From: Azadirachta indica
Lineage: Eukaryota; Streptophyta; Magnoliopsida; Sapindales; Meliaceae
Direction of reading: 5' to 3'
Assembly (NCBI GenBank): GCA_022749755.1
Contig: CM040445.1
Location: 16,823,182 to 16,887,181 of the forward strand
DNA length: 64,000 nt
The notes beneath the pieces are model-generated. The model saw only the letters and a program-made list of their open reading frames with translations. It was not told the DNA's origin and made no database searches. A program made the position numbers and the translations under genes. Of this stretch, positions 1-11,765 are shown in pieces (the stretch's first letter is position 1; every line of letters begins with the position of its first letter).

Positions 1-3000
1 AAGTTCAAATGAAACCCATAATTATACTCGTATTATAAAGTTTTAATTAACATTCAGAAGTCAATTGGAGAGTTTTGCGAATGAAAGGCCAGAATTAGTA
101 ACATTCTTCTTTCCTTTACTCTTTAAACTTATTGTTTTATCAATTTACAATGTTGTGCCAATAATAGTTACATATATTTATTTAAATACTTAGAGCTTAA
201 TTTGTTATTATTTAAATATTAAAAACGGCAACAGTTTGTTGAAGTGCTTAGTTTTGAATTTGGGTTGCATATTAGTTGTTAAATTTTTAAATAACAAATT
301 CACCTCTCTGAAGATGCCTAATTGTACTTTCATATATGATGGGATGGTCCTTTATTTTTATTGAAACAACAAATCATAACACCTTTTTCTCAATTTTGAT
401 AATTGGGTAAAAATGACTTAACAAATTTGCAATTAGGTATTTATCTCGATCAAATAAAATCACATCCAATAAGTGTATCATTTTAGTATTATAATAAGAT
501 GGCCCCTATGAAAAGACCAAAAAATATATATATATTTTTCCAACTTTTAATAAAATACAAATAGGTAACCACAATATGCAATTTATTTACTAAGATAAAA
601 TTGATTTTGACTGTAAAATATGAAAATTTTGAAATCTAAATAGACTTGAATATGTGAATTTGAATAGTATATTTATGAATGTAAATATTAAATTGTTTTC
701 TATTTTAACTAAAAAAAAATCTGAAAATCAATATGTTTTTATTTGTATCTTTGTAAATTTTAAATCTTAAATGAATAACAAGACATTTTAAAAAAATTAA
801 GTAAAATAATAACTTTTACTCAACACATAAAAAAAAAATTATGTTAATTTGCTTTTTGTTATAGTTTATAATGTTATATGAAAAAATAAATATATTTTTT
901 TAATTTGTAAGAAAACATTGATAAATTTAAATCAAAATAAAAATAAAAGAAAATTATAAAAAAAAAATTAAGAACAACATTTTGACTGAAAATTTTGATA
1001 GATGAACATGAAAAGAGAAAGTAAAAAAAAAATACTTATATTTTTAAAAAGAAAAAAAAATAATTATAAATATTATATGGACGATGATGTAGATAAATTA
1101 ATTAACAAGAATATTTATATTTAATTAGAATATTTAACCCTCTTAAATTCAACAAAAGTATCTTAAAATTAATATTAAATAAGCAATAAAAATATTTAAT
1201 TACTTAAAATAAGAAATTTCAGCAAATAGGCACTGAATCAATTAAAAAGAAAAAATAATCAAGCAAACACCTTCCTTTGTTAGTGTTGGAATTTATTTGG
1301 GCTTTCGAAGTACACCCTTTTAAATGTTTTCGTAACCACTTCTAATTCTGCCTCTGAAATGGGGCTGATTTATTTGATTAAAAATCAAAATTACCCTTAA
1401 TAATTTATTAAAAGACCTTTAAATCCTCTTGTTATTTCTTCCTTCGTATTCTAGTATTTTATATTTTTTTTTCTTATCAGTTCACTTTAAGCAAAAGAAA
1501 TGAAAAGTTAAGTAAAAACTTAAAATTCATTTATTTTATCTTGAGTAATATAAATAAAAAATATATTTGTTAAAATTTGTTACAATGATTGACTAATTAA
1601 ATATTATAAAATATAAAAATATAAAAATAAAATTTCTAAATTATTATGTCCATCTTGAAAGGTAAAACTTTTACTTGAAAATTTGTATTACTAAACACTT
1701 AATAAATATATGGAAGTATCTTCATCCTCATAACTTTTATATTCATCTTCTCCAAAATAAAAGTTGAATATATTTCATGAACAAAAGTTAAAGGTTTTAG
1801 ATAAATTTTGAACTGATTTCTATGCACATTCATGAATCATGATTAATTCTTATTGGTTGATGTAATTTTGAGAAAACTATTATATTGAGTCATGACCATT
1901 TTTGTTGATTCTTATCTCAACAAAAATTGTGCAATAATCCAGTTATCTATATCGTTGTATAAAGCTTTTTATGAGTAATTTGAGTTTATGTATCAACAAT
2001 ATATAGAAGATGATCTATCATGAGAGGAGGGTTGCCTCAATGATTAGCATGAAATCTATTGATTTTGGATATAGAAAAATAAAAGGGAAATAAAAGAGAA
2101 AAGAAAATTAGTAGCAAGAAACATAAATGAACTACTAATCACTGCACACAATATATGCATACAAGTAAAATGATAAATGTGAGATTAAGCTGATTAGGTT
2201 AGTTTAACTTGTTGTCTTCACCTTCTCTTAAAATTGTTGAAATCAATCAAATTGAAAAAAAAAAATGTGAGTTAATCTTTGCACATACGCACAAAATTCA
2301 TCATTATATATGTTTTATTTTTTGGTGTGAAGTTCTTAAAGTCTTAAATATTGATTATTTATGTAGGATGAAATGAAGAAAGAGTTAAAACACCATGTTG
2401 ACATGAACTCAATTGTTTTGTGATTTCTGGACTTAAATGAAAAATGTGTCCAGCTTTTAGGTGACACTGGTATTTCATAATCTTCATTTTGGGAATTCTG
2501 CATGTTTTGCATCTTTTTGTGCTCAAAGTGTAATTTCATATAATTGGCGCTTGAGGGTCTAATTGCAAATGTTTGTGAAACCTTTAGGTCTCAACAGTAT
2601 TTCCAAGACTCTTTCCCGTAGGTACTGTTTTACAAAATTTTTTGGATGAAATTTGGGCTTTAGCGGAATTGTCATTTCAAAAAGAGTGTCTAAAAATAGC
2701 TGTACAGGAAGTTAAATGATAATTTACACTTAGTCAACACGTGTGCCACGCATGTTTCTTGTCAATTGTAGGATTTTCATTGTAATTTATTTTGTTTTCT
2801 TAAGGAGCTTAGTGATATTTTCTGATCCTGATACAAGAGTCAATTGATATTAATTAAGTTAAAATCATATTAGGGATTTTCTCTTAGACTTCCTTCAATT
2901 TATGCCCTAACCCTTTTTTTTTTTATCTTTCTTGGTTGCAACATGGTGAGATAGCAATAATCCTCTCTTATCTCCATCAGCTAAACCACTAGCTACAAAC

Positions 3001-3855
3001 AACGATGCAACTCAGCAAAGACCACAAGAATGTGTATTCATATTTTTATTGAAACTACCAATACTTTTGGAGGCTTGTGACTCCAATCTAAACAATGAGT
3101 CTAGCTATTAGGAACACAAAAAGCCAAATTTCTGAAAATTCAATTGACCGAATGGTCACATTTGACATGTATTCTTTTGGTTCACGTGAATCAATTTAGA
3201 TAAGTTTTCCTAAACCAAAAGTAAAAACTGTTTTTCATATAGGTTTAAAAACTTTACAATTTAGTCCTTTTTTAGTTTCAAAATCTTGCATTCTAATCTC
3301 ACTTTTAGGTTTCAAAAGTTCGCATTTTGATCCATTTCTCGGGTTTCAAAATCTTACACTTTAGTTCCTATAAAATTTTTAACTATTTTTTACATATTCA
3401 TATTTAGAATTTGAATTATAATAAATTACCTAATATTTGTATCTATAATTATTCAAGTTTTCTCCTTAATTTGCTCTTGAGTCTTCCAAATCTTGCTCTT
3501 CATGAATACCTTAATTTTTGACATTTATATGATGATCAATTTATATTCTAAATTTTCATATTAAAAATATTACAAAGAATACTATAAAAAGAATTCGGTT
3601 AATTAAAAATATCAATATTTATTATTATCAAAATAATAGCTTATGAATTTTAAGGCAAACAGTCTTCCTTTTTATTTTTAATGATGACAAACTATTAATT
3701 GCCAATAAAAAATAATTTGCAAATAATTCATTAATTGATGTTCATTGTACAATAGAAAGTCCATGCTCCCCCTCCATCATAGAATTAATTAACATTTAAA
3801 TATATGAGCATAAACAAGGGTTAATGATATATGAATCCCTAAGGTTTGGCTGCTT
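1..3855. other. AT-rich intergenic DNA, no gene recognised
   Basis: Very A/T-rich sequence with many homopolymer tracts and no open frame that looks like protein. The one open stretch, on the minus strand near 2336-2539, has no recognisable family, no splice context and random-looking composition. Around 2540-2790 the base composition is more balanced, which may be a fragment of an old transposon, but no ends or coding motif are visible. Confidence 0.6.
3256..3368. repeat. Short degenerate tandem repeat, about 35 bp x 3
   Basis: The word TTTCAAAA recurs at roughly 35-bp spacing, each time followed by a variant of 'cttgcattctaatctc' or 'cttacactttagttcc'. Three diverged units are visible. Such blocks are common inside decayed plant DNA transposons; no element borders can be placed here. 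Confidence 0.45.
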
Positions 3856-3859
3856 AATC

Positions 3860-4680
3860 TAATTAGTCTTAATAATTTCAAAAATAACCATAAAAATCCT
3901 AATTTATTAACAGATAACAATTATACCCTTAAAAATATTGACAAATACCTCCCTAATGTATTGGAAAATGGCAAATATCCTCTAAAATTTTAGAAATGAT
4001 AGATAACTCCTAGGACACAGAGAAATGACAGATACCCTCTAAAATTTTTGTGCAATTATTTAAAATAACTATCTTGCTCTTATATATATATAGAAAATAT
4101 ATAAATTGAACATTTTTAACTTTGTTACTAATGCAAAATGATCAATATATCTTTACGACTTTCTTTTACTATTATGTATTTAATATTTTAGATAATTAGT
4201 CTCTAAATATAATTTATGTAGTATTTTTTATGTATAAATCTCAAATATTCAATATTGAATATTTACTTTATCAAAAATACTTTCAAAATCATGAGTAATA
4301 TAATTCATATAATTCAAATATTGAGAATAAAATTATTTAAAATAATAATAATTTAGAGAAAAATTATCCAAAATATTGAATACACAATAATTACAAAATA
4401 AATTATAAGGTTATATTAGTCATTATATATTAGTAATAAAATTAAAATGTTTAATATATATACCTTCTAAATATATAAAGGCAAAATAGTCAATTCACAT
4501 AGTTGAACAATAAATTCAAGGGATATCTGTCATTTTTATATATCTCAGGGAGTATCTAGAGTTTCTCATACATCAAGAAATATCTATCAATATCCTAATA
4601 AATATTAAATGAGGGTATAATCATTATTTGCTAATAAATTGGGATTTTTCGAATTATTTTTGAAAGAAAAAATATCAATT
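3860..4680. mobile_element. Foldback (long-inverted-repeat) element A, about 820 bp
   Basis: The segment near 3860-4250 reads as an imperfect reverse complement of about 4290-4680. The outer ends both start TTTCAAAAATAA, then share 'tcc(t/c)aatttatta' and 'attataccc'. Deeper in, both share 'gaca' + 'atatccc' type words and 'atttaatattttagataatt'. The two arms almost meet near 4270, so the element is close to a palindrome with ~400-bp arms. No coding capacity is present. This structure fits a non-autonomous MULE-type or foldback MITE. No target-site duplication could be placed. Its right end abuts the next inverted-repeat element. Confidence 0.65.
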
Positions 4681-6018
4681 TCGTCTCTCATTTATTTTGA
4701 TATTACCACTTTATCTCCAATATTCCAAAATTATACTTTTAATCTTTACCGTCAAAATTTGACAATTAATTGTTAGTATTTTTTTGTTATTTGACACATT
4801 TAACGTTAGCTAAATTATATTTGTGTTGGAACTAAACTATAATCCAATCTCAACTTGATTTTTTTAAAAGAAAAATTATGATATTTATAAGTATTGAAGC
4901 TTAAACCTTGGACCTTAAACTCAAAATTTTAATTCTTGAACAATAAACTAATTTAATCAATAGCTCATTTTATATATATCATTTTATATATTATATAGAC
5001 ATTAGATGGATGATAAATAAATGATGATAAAAAAAAATAAATTTATCTAATAAAAAATAAATTTAAACAAAACTTTTTAAAAAAACTAATGCAAAAAAAA
5101 TATAAAAAAAATGTACTTCTTTTTATTAAGACTATAATTGTTTTTAATTTTAATTTTAATTCTTTATTCTTATTTTAACAAATAATATTTAATAGTATAT
5201 TTTGAATTATAAAAATTTATAAAAAGAAATTTATGCATAATCAAGTTCTACAAAATGTCTTATTCATAAATAGTTCTTTTACAAAAAATTTAGGTTTTAT
5301 TATTCTATTTTTAGTTAATTTTATTGTAAAAATTTCTTAAAAAATGAAAAGAAATAAACTTATTTAAATTTTATTATTTCATTATTATTAATTTATTGTA
5401 AAATATAAAAAAATGAAAAGCAATAAAATTAGTTAGATTTTGTTAATTTTATTTTTATTACATCTTATTATTTTCTTTTTTATTTGATTTTATTGTAAAA
5501 ATTTTAAAAAATTAAAAGAAATAAACTTATTTATATTTCATTATTTATATTTATATTTGATTTTTTCATAAAAATTAAAAAAAATAAATTTATTACATTA
5601 TGATTTAATTTTTTATTACTAATAATTTTTTTAATTTGAAATTATTTTTTTTGAAATTATTTTTTTTTTAATAATTTTATTCTAAATATTTGTTTGAGTT
5701 TTTAAAAATTGATATTTATTTAATTATGTATTTAATATATGCTCACAATAAATAATATGGTATATATAACTCTAAATATTTGTTGGTTTAGCTTCATGGT
5801 TAAAATTTAAATTTTGAAAATTGAGGTCCAAGGTTCAAACCTCTCTAAGCACAAATATTTTGTTTCTTCTTTTAAATGAATTGAGTTAGGCCAATTCAAA
5901 ATTAGGTGACATCATCTTTGTTGCTATAGGGACAGTAAGATCATTTGCACTCAAAAATTAAAACATTAAAGATGTAAGTGATAATATCGAAATAAATTAG
6001 GAACGAAATTGGTATTAC
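4675..6018. mobile_element. Foldback (long-inverted-repeat) element B, about 1.34 kb
   Basis: The left arm (about 4675-5000) is an imperfect reverse complement of the right arm (about 5745-6015). Both termini read ATA(t/c)CAATTTCGT, followed by 'atttatttcgatatta' variants, and deeper in both carry 'accttggacct'. The ~745-bp interior is almost pure A/T with no reading frame. The right arm contains GGTTCAAACC at 5832-5841, which resembles a tRNA T-loop/pol III B box; the left arm has the diverged counterpart at about 4900-4912. It is a non-autonomous MULE-like or foldback element. It lies directly between element A and the gypsy LTR-like copy. Confidence 0.65.
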
Positions 6019-6019
6019 A

Positions 6020-6455
6020 TGACCAACACCTATAACACATAAACACCTTGTGATCTCCAATATGGAAGCGCTAATCCTGGAAATCAAGGAATATTGTCTC
6101 CAACTTAGATTGATACTCCGAAAAGCATAATCTTCATGGCAACTTGTAGTAGAAGGGACTACATGGCAGTGATCAAAAATTGTCTCTACAGGCCCTGGCA
6201 GCTGCCTGACGCAGGTAGAAGGGCATGTGGAACCACTTGATATTTGAAAGACTTGAGATCACAGTAAAGGCTTAATGGAATGGCAACACATGTCATGGTA
6301 AAGATACGATAAAGATGAGATAATGTCCTAAACTAGTAAGAAAGTGCCATGTGGCAAGATATCTTGAGAAAGCCACTCACCATCTACCACGTGTCACTAG
6401 GGTTTTGACCAACCTTAAAGTTATAAATCCTCTTTGCTATCAAATATAGATGACT
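6020..6455 (+). repeat. LTR-like copy 1 (putative 5' LTR)
   Basis: It begins TGACCAACACC and shares many words with 11349-11765: 'ggccctggcagctgcctgac', 'gaaccactcgatatttgaa', 'gacacatgtcatgataagga' and 'agccactcacca' variants. A TATA-like 'ttataaatcc' near 6421 and CATGTGGCA/CACGTGTCA E-box-like words precede the presumed U5, which seems truncated before gag. Confidence 0.65.
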
Positions 6456-6485
6456 TCTAATGAAACCCCTAAAACAAGTCAATTT

Positions 6486-6850
6486 ACTGAAGATGAGAAC
6501 CTCTTGGAAATACTATGACTTCCATAAAGGCCGTAGACATAGCACCATAGAGTGTTACCATGTGAAAGAATAAATCCAAATCCTAATTAACAAGGGATAC
6601 TTTAAAGTGTTTCTCTTATAAGTGCGAAAGAGAGTCGAAAAAATAAGAAAACTAAGAAAAGCAATAAAGAAACGTTCAGAAGGTCAATCAGAAGTCGAAA
6701 TAGCTCATCACAACAACTTTATCAACACCATTAATGAGGAACCTACTTTAGTTGGGACCTCTAACAAAGCCAAGAAAGCATACTCTCACAACCTCATCTT
6801 GCCCCGCATGAAGCACAAGATCAACATCACAAGAAAAACCATCTAAGACA
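6486..6850 (+). pseudogene. Ty3/gypsy Gag C-terminal remnant
   Basis: This encoded the nucleic-acid-binding end of a plant gypsy Gag. The frame through 6505-6600 reads a DFHKG..H.T.EC.H-like stretch followed by KGYFK, which resembles the conserved 'CxFHxxxGHxTxxCxxLKxxIExLIxxGYL' block of plant gypsy Gag. The first Cys is replaced by Tyr, and an in-frame stop lies after CYHVKE. The frame continues through 6622-6846 with a basic region and an INTI..EPTL.GTSNKAKKAY segment, the usual Gag tail before protease. It ends at a stop at 6844-6846. It is a broken relic, not a host gene. Confidence 0.7.
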
Positions 6851-6974
6851 CCAAAGTTGGGACTAACAATAGCGAAGATACAACAAGTAACCACCCTACT
6901 AAGTGGCTTTACCAACCATTAGATATCTCCATATGGAAGTATTATGCTACCAATAACTATTGAGGACGATCCTA

Positions 6975-7125
6975 CTTAGTTGATAACTATGATAGACTTC
7001 ATAATAGTTGACCATTTTAGCTCCTACAACACAATCTTAAGACGACCATTCCTTACAGCAATAAAGGAAGTAATCTCCATTATCATTTTAACATGAAGTT
7101 CGTTGTAGAGGACTATGTGGGAATA
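6975..7125 (+). pseudogene. Ty3/gypsy aspartic protease C-terminal remnant
   Basis: A plus-strand reading gives DF.IVDHFSSYNTILRRPFLTAIKEVIS, the conserved block at the end of plant gypsy proteases (usual form 'YNxILGRPxLxxxxAVxS'). The Gly of LGRP is Arg here. The active-site D-T/S-G upstream was not found, and frame is lost after about 7115. Its position after the Gag remnant and its orientation match the gypsy order gag-pro. Confidence 0.6.
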
Positions 7126-7319
7126 GTTAAGGGGTACAACAAGTAGCTAAAAAACATTATGCCACCTGGTGCGAAACTTCCACCACACGTCCCACCCTAC
7201 TCCTACATCATGTAGACTTATCTTCAAGCTAAGAATGTCCTTATTGATCCTATCAAGGCACATTCGGATGTTCCTTCCCCCTTCATTTAGGATAGGAACC
7301 TGGGTGATCATCATATTGT

Positions 7320-7630
7320 TTATTCAATTTACATATGGTTGCCTCTATGCAATTTATGGCTATTCGATTTATCCTAATATGTTTTTCTCTATTCAATTTA
7401 TTGCTATATGTTTATCGTTATGTGCTTACTCGTCATGTACATATCACTATATGTTTATCTGCTATATGTTTATAAGTGTGTCGCCATGTGCTAACCCGCC
7501 ACGCATATACCACCATATGATAATCGTCATGTGTTTATTACTATGTTATCATCGCCATACAATTACCACCATGCGATTATCACCATATGTTTATCACCAT
7601 AAAATTATCACAATATGTTTATTGCCACAA
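7320..7630 (+). repeat. Degenerate minisatellite inside the gypsy element
   Basis: Variants of 'catatgtttatc' and 'accatatg' recur roughly every 15-20 bp over about 300 bp (for example 'gattatcaccatatg', 'gtttatcaccataa'). This keeps an accidental frame open at 7169-7720, rich in Tyr, His and Met; the predicted peptide is repeat-derived and not taken as a gene. Confidence 0.55.
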
Positions 7631-8099
7631 GGGTCGTCGTCATTTGAAGCTAGATGTTCTTTCCTTTCTTATCTTAGAGCAAAGCATCTGCAATGCCTAT
7701 TGGCTCTGAGCCATTTTTAGCTACCCAGCTAACTTGGAGATACATGCATCCTTGTCTCGTCCCTCCTTATGCAACATAAAGATTTGAGCATTGGCACTAG
7801 GTAAAAGTTCTAAAGAACTAGCCGTCTCCTACTTATCGTCATGTTAAGACATTAGTATTGCGACCTAAAAAACAAGAGCAAGAAAGCAAGAGTCAAAATC
7901 TAATGTCCTATGTAAGCAAAAGCAAAAGTCAGGGATATACCTAAGTAATATATTAAATGTCAAATCCAAAACCTCGTTAAGGCTCAAGCGAGTCCTGTGA
8001 ATTGCCTTCTTTGTGTTAATCATGAGAAAAGCAAACTTCATAAAGGGAAACATGTGAGACATATAAGGAAACTGTCCCACCAAGATACCACTCAACTCG
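7631..8099. other. Unassigned internal gypsy-region DNA
   Basis: Moderately balanced composition with a minus-strand open frame (7865-8095) of 76 residues that I do not recognise. It may belong to the minus-oriented element described next, or to the spacer of the gypsy element. No promoter, splice site or family motif supports a gene. Confidence 0.35.
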
Positions 8100-9930
8100 A
8101 TAGACAGTTGGGAGGGTTCATGCTGGGCTCATCTCCTTCTTTGTTTACTTACCGAATTTGAGGGGAATCACGCTTAAGGCTGTACCGCTCTTAATGGAGG
8201 CACTAGAGGCTTGTATACTAGGTCCTTTAAAAGAATTTAGAACTATCCCAAACTTGCTCACCAGTCTCTATAAGGCTTCTAGATCCTCATTATCCATGTC
8301 AACCTTCCTTTTTCTCTTACTCATGACCAAGAACAATCTAAATTAGTAGAGAACCAGTAAGAACAATAGAAGAAAGATAAGGGAAGAATTATCAAGCTAA
8401 CACTCCCAACTAATGTAGTAGTCAGCCCTATTTTGATTGTCCATATGTCATCCACTATATCAGCGTCAAAAAGGTTGACATCTAATTGCGACAACTCTAA
8501 CTGTAAAGGCACAGATCATATCAAGTAGTAAAATAATAAGAACAATTACAGTCCCACGAGATTGAAAATCAAATTAAATATCGAGTGCTATAGCCTCGAA
8601 AACCCAATTTTAACTAAGCAATTTTGAATTGATTAATTTTAAAGGCAATTAAAACTAAAACTCGATAATTAACTAAAAGAGAAATAAAAATTGAATTAAC
8701 GAGTCAATGAAGGAATGAAATATGCAAGGATAAACTACTTAGAGCCTTGACTTTACTTATTTATCCCTATATTTCTCTTGATTGGTCGTTATTAATATGT
8801 TTTGGTTCGATTCACTAATCACAAAAAGAAATCTAACCTTAACACCTCTCCCAAGTGTCAATTACGGTCTTACATATAATTAATCAAGTCAATATCCCTA
8901 TCTAACTTAATTAACTATACGGTCATTAAGCACTACTTCTTATTCAACACTTAGAACTTAATTACCTCTCGGTCTCTTAAAATCCTAAATGTTGATTAGA
9001 TTATCTAGGTGTTGATCGCCTCTCTGTTCTTATGATTACTTAAATTGTGTTTCCTTAATCTGATAAACAAATCAATCTTTTCCAAGAGTCAATCTATTCA
9101 TCTCAATTAACTAACAAATTAGAGCTTTAGGCAAGGTAGACAAACAAATCAAACCATAACAACATTAATAACATACCAATAAATTAAAACATAGTTTGGA
9201 TAAGTTATATCATGACCCTAAATTAAGATATCAACCCAAAGTATCAAATATTAACATCAAAATCATCAAATATTTCATAATCCTTAAATTCAACAAATAG
9301 AGTTCAATGAAATACAAAAATGAAAATGATAAAGTCTAAGAAACTAGACTAAAGATTAAAGCTTCAATGATTCTCCTTAAAATCTTCTTTCAAAGCTTTC
9401 AACTTGACGCAATCACCTTCTCTTTCTAGAATTCTTCCTTTGTTCTTCATTTTCTCTCACTTAAAACTTAACCTTCCTTTCTTGGTTACTTAATGGCTGC
9501 CTCCCATAATCATAAAAACATAAAATATAGCAAATTAGGCCATTAGTTAATGATATCATGACCAAAAATCATCTAAGGACGTCCAGGAGGCATAGAGGCG
9601 TAATGGGGCCATCGTGGGTGGCGTGGCTACGTGCCTTAGTGATAAGGCCGTGCCACAGCTTCTGCCTTTGGGTAGAATGCATGGCATGCGATAACCCAAA
9701 AATCCTTGAGTTTGCTTTTCTTGCACTTTGGTCCCTAAAACTTTTGTATTTTGGTCCCCATTCTTTTTGACTTTTTTGACATTTCTTTTTTAAGCCAGTT
9801 TTATCTTGAATGACCGTTTTTCATCTTTTCTGTATAAAATCACTAAAATTCATGAAATATTAATTAAACTTGAGGATTTACAAATAATTCAAGTTTTAAA
9901 GTGGCCGATAAGCGCGTATTCTATATACAT
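8100..9930 (-). mobile_element. Probable minus-oriented retroelement leader nested in the gypsy element
   Basis: Read on the minus strand, 9.9 to 8.5 kb resembles the long untranslated leader often seen before gag in plant LTR retroelements. It has a GC-richer start (9760-9550) and a long T-rich leader. It ends in a 'tcgtgggactgtaattg' block and 'ttactacttgatatgatctg' at about 8510-8570, like the 'TGTGGGA...TACTTGnnACGATCCGTGCACTTG' stretch of such leaders. Downstream (minus) near 8330 starts a short Lys/Arg-rich frame that soon hits a stop. I could not find paired LTRs or RT motifs, so family and borders are open. It is less decayed than the surrounding gypsy DNA, consistent with later insertion. 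Confidence 0.35.
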
Positions 9931-10284
9931 ATTTGCATTCAGATATTTACGCATCTTCTTAAGTGTATCATCCGGCTAGTTACAATGTATAAACTTATCA
10001 ACACAAATATGTGATCACATAAGAAGTTGAGAATATTATAACGACCACATAAAGAGAGAGCCAACAAAGAAGTATGTTTACCTGCCCATTTGAAGCGAGT
10101 GAAAACAACATAAGTCCTATTTTCATCAGTAAAAGTAAAGCCCCAATCTCTTGGCACCATAAATCAACAATCATCCCACAGCTTATCTGTCGTTAAGGAA
10201 TTAACCTGGGGGACCACTAAAGGAACTCCTCTTTAGAACTACAAATAGTAATATCTCTATTTGTTAGGGACTACACTAATGTTG
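9931..10284. other. Unassigned DNA between nested elements
   Basis: Fairly balanced composition. A short minus-strand open frame (9939-10160) shows no family resemblance. Probably part of the gypsy internal region or of the neighbouring insertion. Confidence 0.4.
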
Positions 10285-10745
10285 AAGTAAGTAAGGGTAG
10301 ACAAAAAAATTGGATCATATCGAACCGGATCGGACCAAATCTAAACCAAAATTAATGGGTTTGACCTAGTTCTTTACGTAACTGAGCCCAATTTTGATTC
10401 TTAAATTTAAAAACCTATAATTTTCTGTCCAATTCTTATTTTGACCAAAAAATTCAAAGTAGATTAAATTTATTATCTTTTTAATTTTTCAATAAAAATA
10501 ATGTCGTTTTTTACTATAAAATAATTTTAAAATTTTTTAAAAAAAATTATAATTTAACTTAAAAATCTAATCAAATCAAAATTTGAACTAATCAATCCGA
10601 TTTTATTTCGATTTTTTATGTATTCGGTCTGATTTAGTTCGGTTCTCCTTATCTATCTGATCCGATTCGGTCCTAAAAGTAAAAATCCCAAATTTTTTAT
10701 TTCAATCTGGTTTTTTAAAAATTCAGATCAAATTGAACCTTTCCC
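10285..10745. mobile_element. Degenerate MITE with GGATCGG/CCGAACC-type words
   Basis: The segment starts 'agggtagacaaaaaaattgg' and is studded with variants of 'cgaaccggatcgga' near its left end, and with 'tgatttagttcggttc' and 'gatccgattcggtcc' near its right end, with an A/T-rich middle. Plant hAT-type MITEs commonly have ends of the form TAGGGGTGGGCAAA followed by GGTTCGG-type repeats. The right terminus is decayed ('acctttcccactataaaaat') and no target duplication was found. Confidence 0.45.
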
Positions 10746-11348
10746 ACTATAAAAATAGACCTTTATGTTTATTATATCAGGATCAAAGCTCAATATCTTC
10801 CTACATATTATGTACATCTTGGCAACACTCCTCTAAACTATGGCATTCAACTAAGCGAGAGCAAAACCTAGCTCATGTGGAATATGTATGAAAACAGCTA
10901 AATGGGTAAGCAAAATCTGTACTCAAAGTTTTGTGTAAAAATGATCACCTCACCAAGGTAAAGATTGCTAGGCTAGAATATAGCTCATTGGAGGGATGTC
11001 GTAGAATACACCTCACCAATAGAGGAATGTCGTAATCCTTCCTTAACTAAATCAACCTCCTTTGAGTCATCTTAGTAAAATGAACATCTACATAAAATGC
11101 ATTAAGAAGTTGTAAATCCTTTGTTCCCTTATCATCAACGATCTCTACTTACTCCTTGGATCGAGTCTTGCGGTATAGATGTTCTGGGATAAATATTGGC
11201 TAGACATTGTAATGAGTAAACCCATGATATACTAGTTGACACTTGGTAAGATGATATCATCTTATCCAGAACTCTCTTGGAGACCTACCCACCTGAGTTG
11301 GGATTGACCAAATCATGGGAGTATTCATTAATGGGAATACCAGTCGCA
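10746..11348. other. Gypsy internal region, non-coding
   Basis: Balanced composition without long reading frames, directly upstream of the second LTR-like copy. This is where a polypurine tract would be expected; I see no clear one. Retained 3' internal sequence of the gypsy element is the simplest reading. Confidence 0.4.
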
Positions 11349-11765
11349 TGACCAACACTTATAGCATATGATCATCTCATAACTCCAATGTGAAAATACC
11401 GATCCCAAAAAATCAAGGGATATTATCTCTAACTTGGCTTGATACTCTAAAAAAAAATAATTTCCATGATAGCTTGCAGTATAAGGGACCATGTAAAGCT
11501 AATTAGCAACTGTTTTCATAGGCCCTGGCAGCTGCCTGACACAAGTAAGTGAGCAAGTGAAACCACTCGATATTTGAAATGTTTGGGAGCACAACAAAAG
11601 CTTAATTGGATAGTGACACATGTCATGATAAGGATAAGGTTATCTTTTAAGCTAATAAGAAAGTGTCACACAATGAGATATCTTGAAAAAGCCACTCACC
11701 AACGCTCACATGTCACTAGGCTTTTGACTAACCATAAAAGCATCTCCAAATTCAATATATGGAAA
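11349..11765 (+). repeat. LTR-like copy 2 (putative 3' LTR)
   Basis: A direct, diverged copy of 6020-6455. It starts TGACCAACACTTATAGCATA and keeps the 'ggccctggcagctgcctgac' core at about 11521-11540, the 'gacacatgtcatgataagga' word at about 11610-11630 and the 'gccactcacca' word. Similarity fades after about 11760. The 3' terminus is not defined. Confidence 0.65.

Larger units (their letters stand above)
6020..11765 (+). mobile_element. Decayed Ty3/gypsy LTR retrotransposon with nested insertions
   Basis: Two diverged direct copies of a ~420-440-bp sequence lie at 6020-6455 and 11349-11765. Gypsy-type gag and protease remnants follow the first copy in the same orientation. This is the order expected of a 5' LTR, internal region and 3' LTR. 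The internal region has lost most coding DNA: no reverse transcriptase, RNase H or integrase could be recognised. Part of it (about 8.1-9.9 kb and 10.3-10.75 kb) looks like later insertions. The extensive divergence between the two LTR-like copies points to an old insertion. Alternatively the two copies could be separate solo LTRs of one family. Exact ends and target duplication were not found. Confidence 0.6.

Noticed and set aside
7169..7720. 183-residue plus-strand open frame
   Set aside because: Its Tyr/His/Met-rich composition follows a degenerate minisatellite inside a dead gypsy element.
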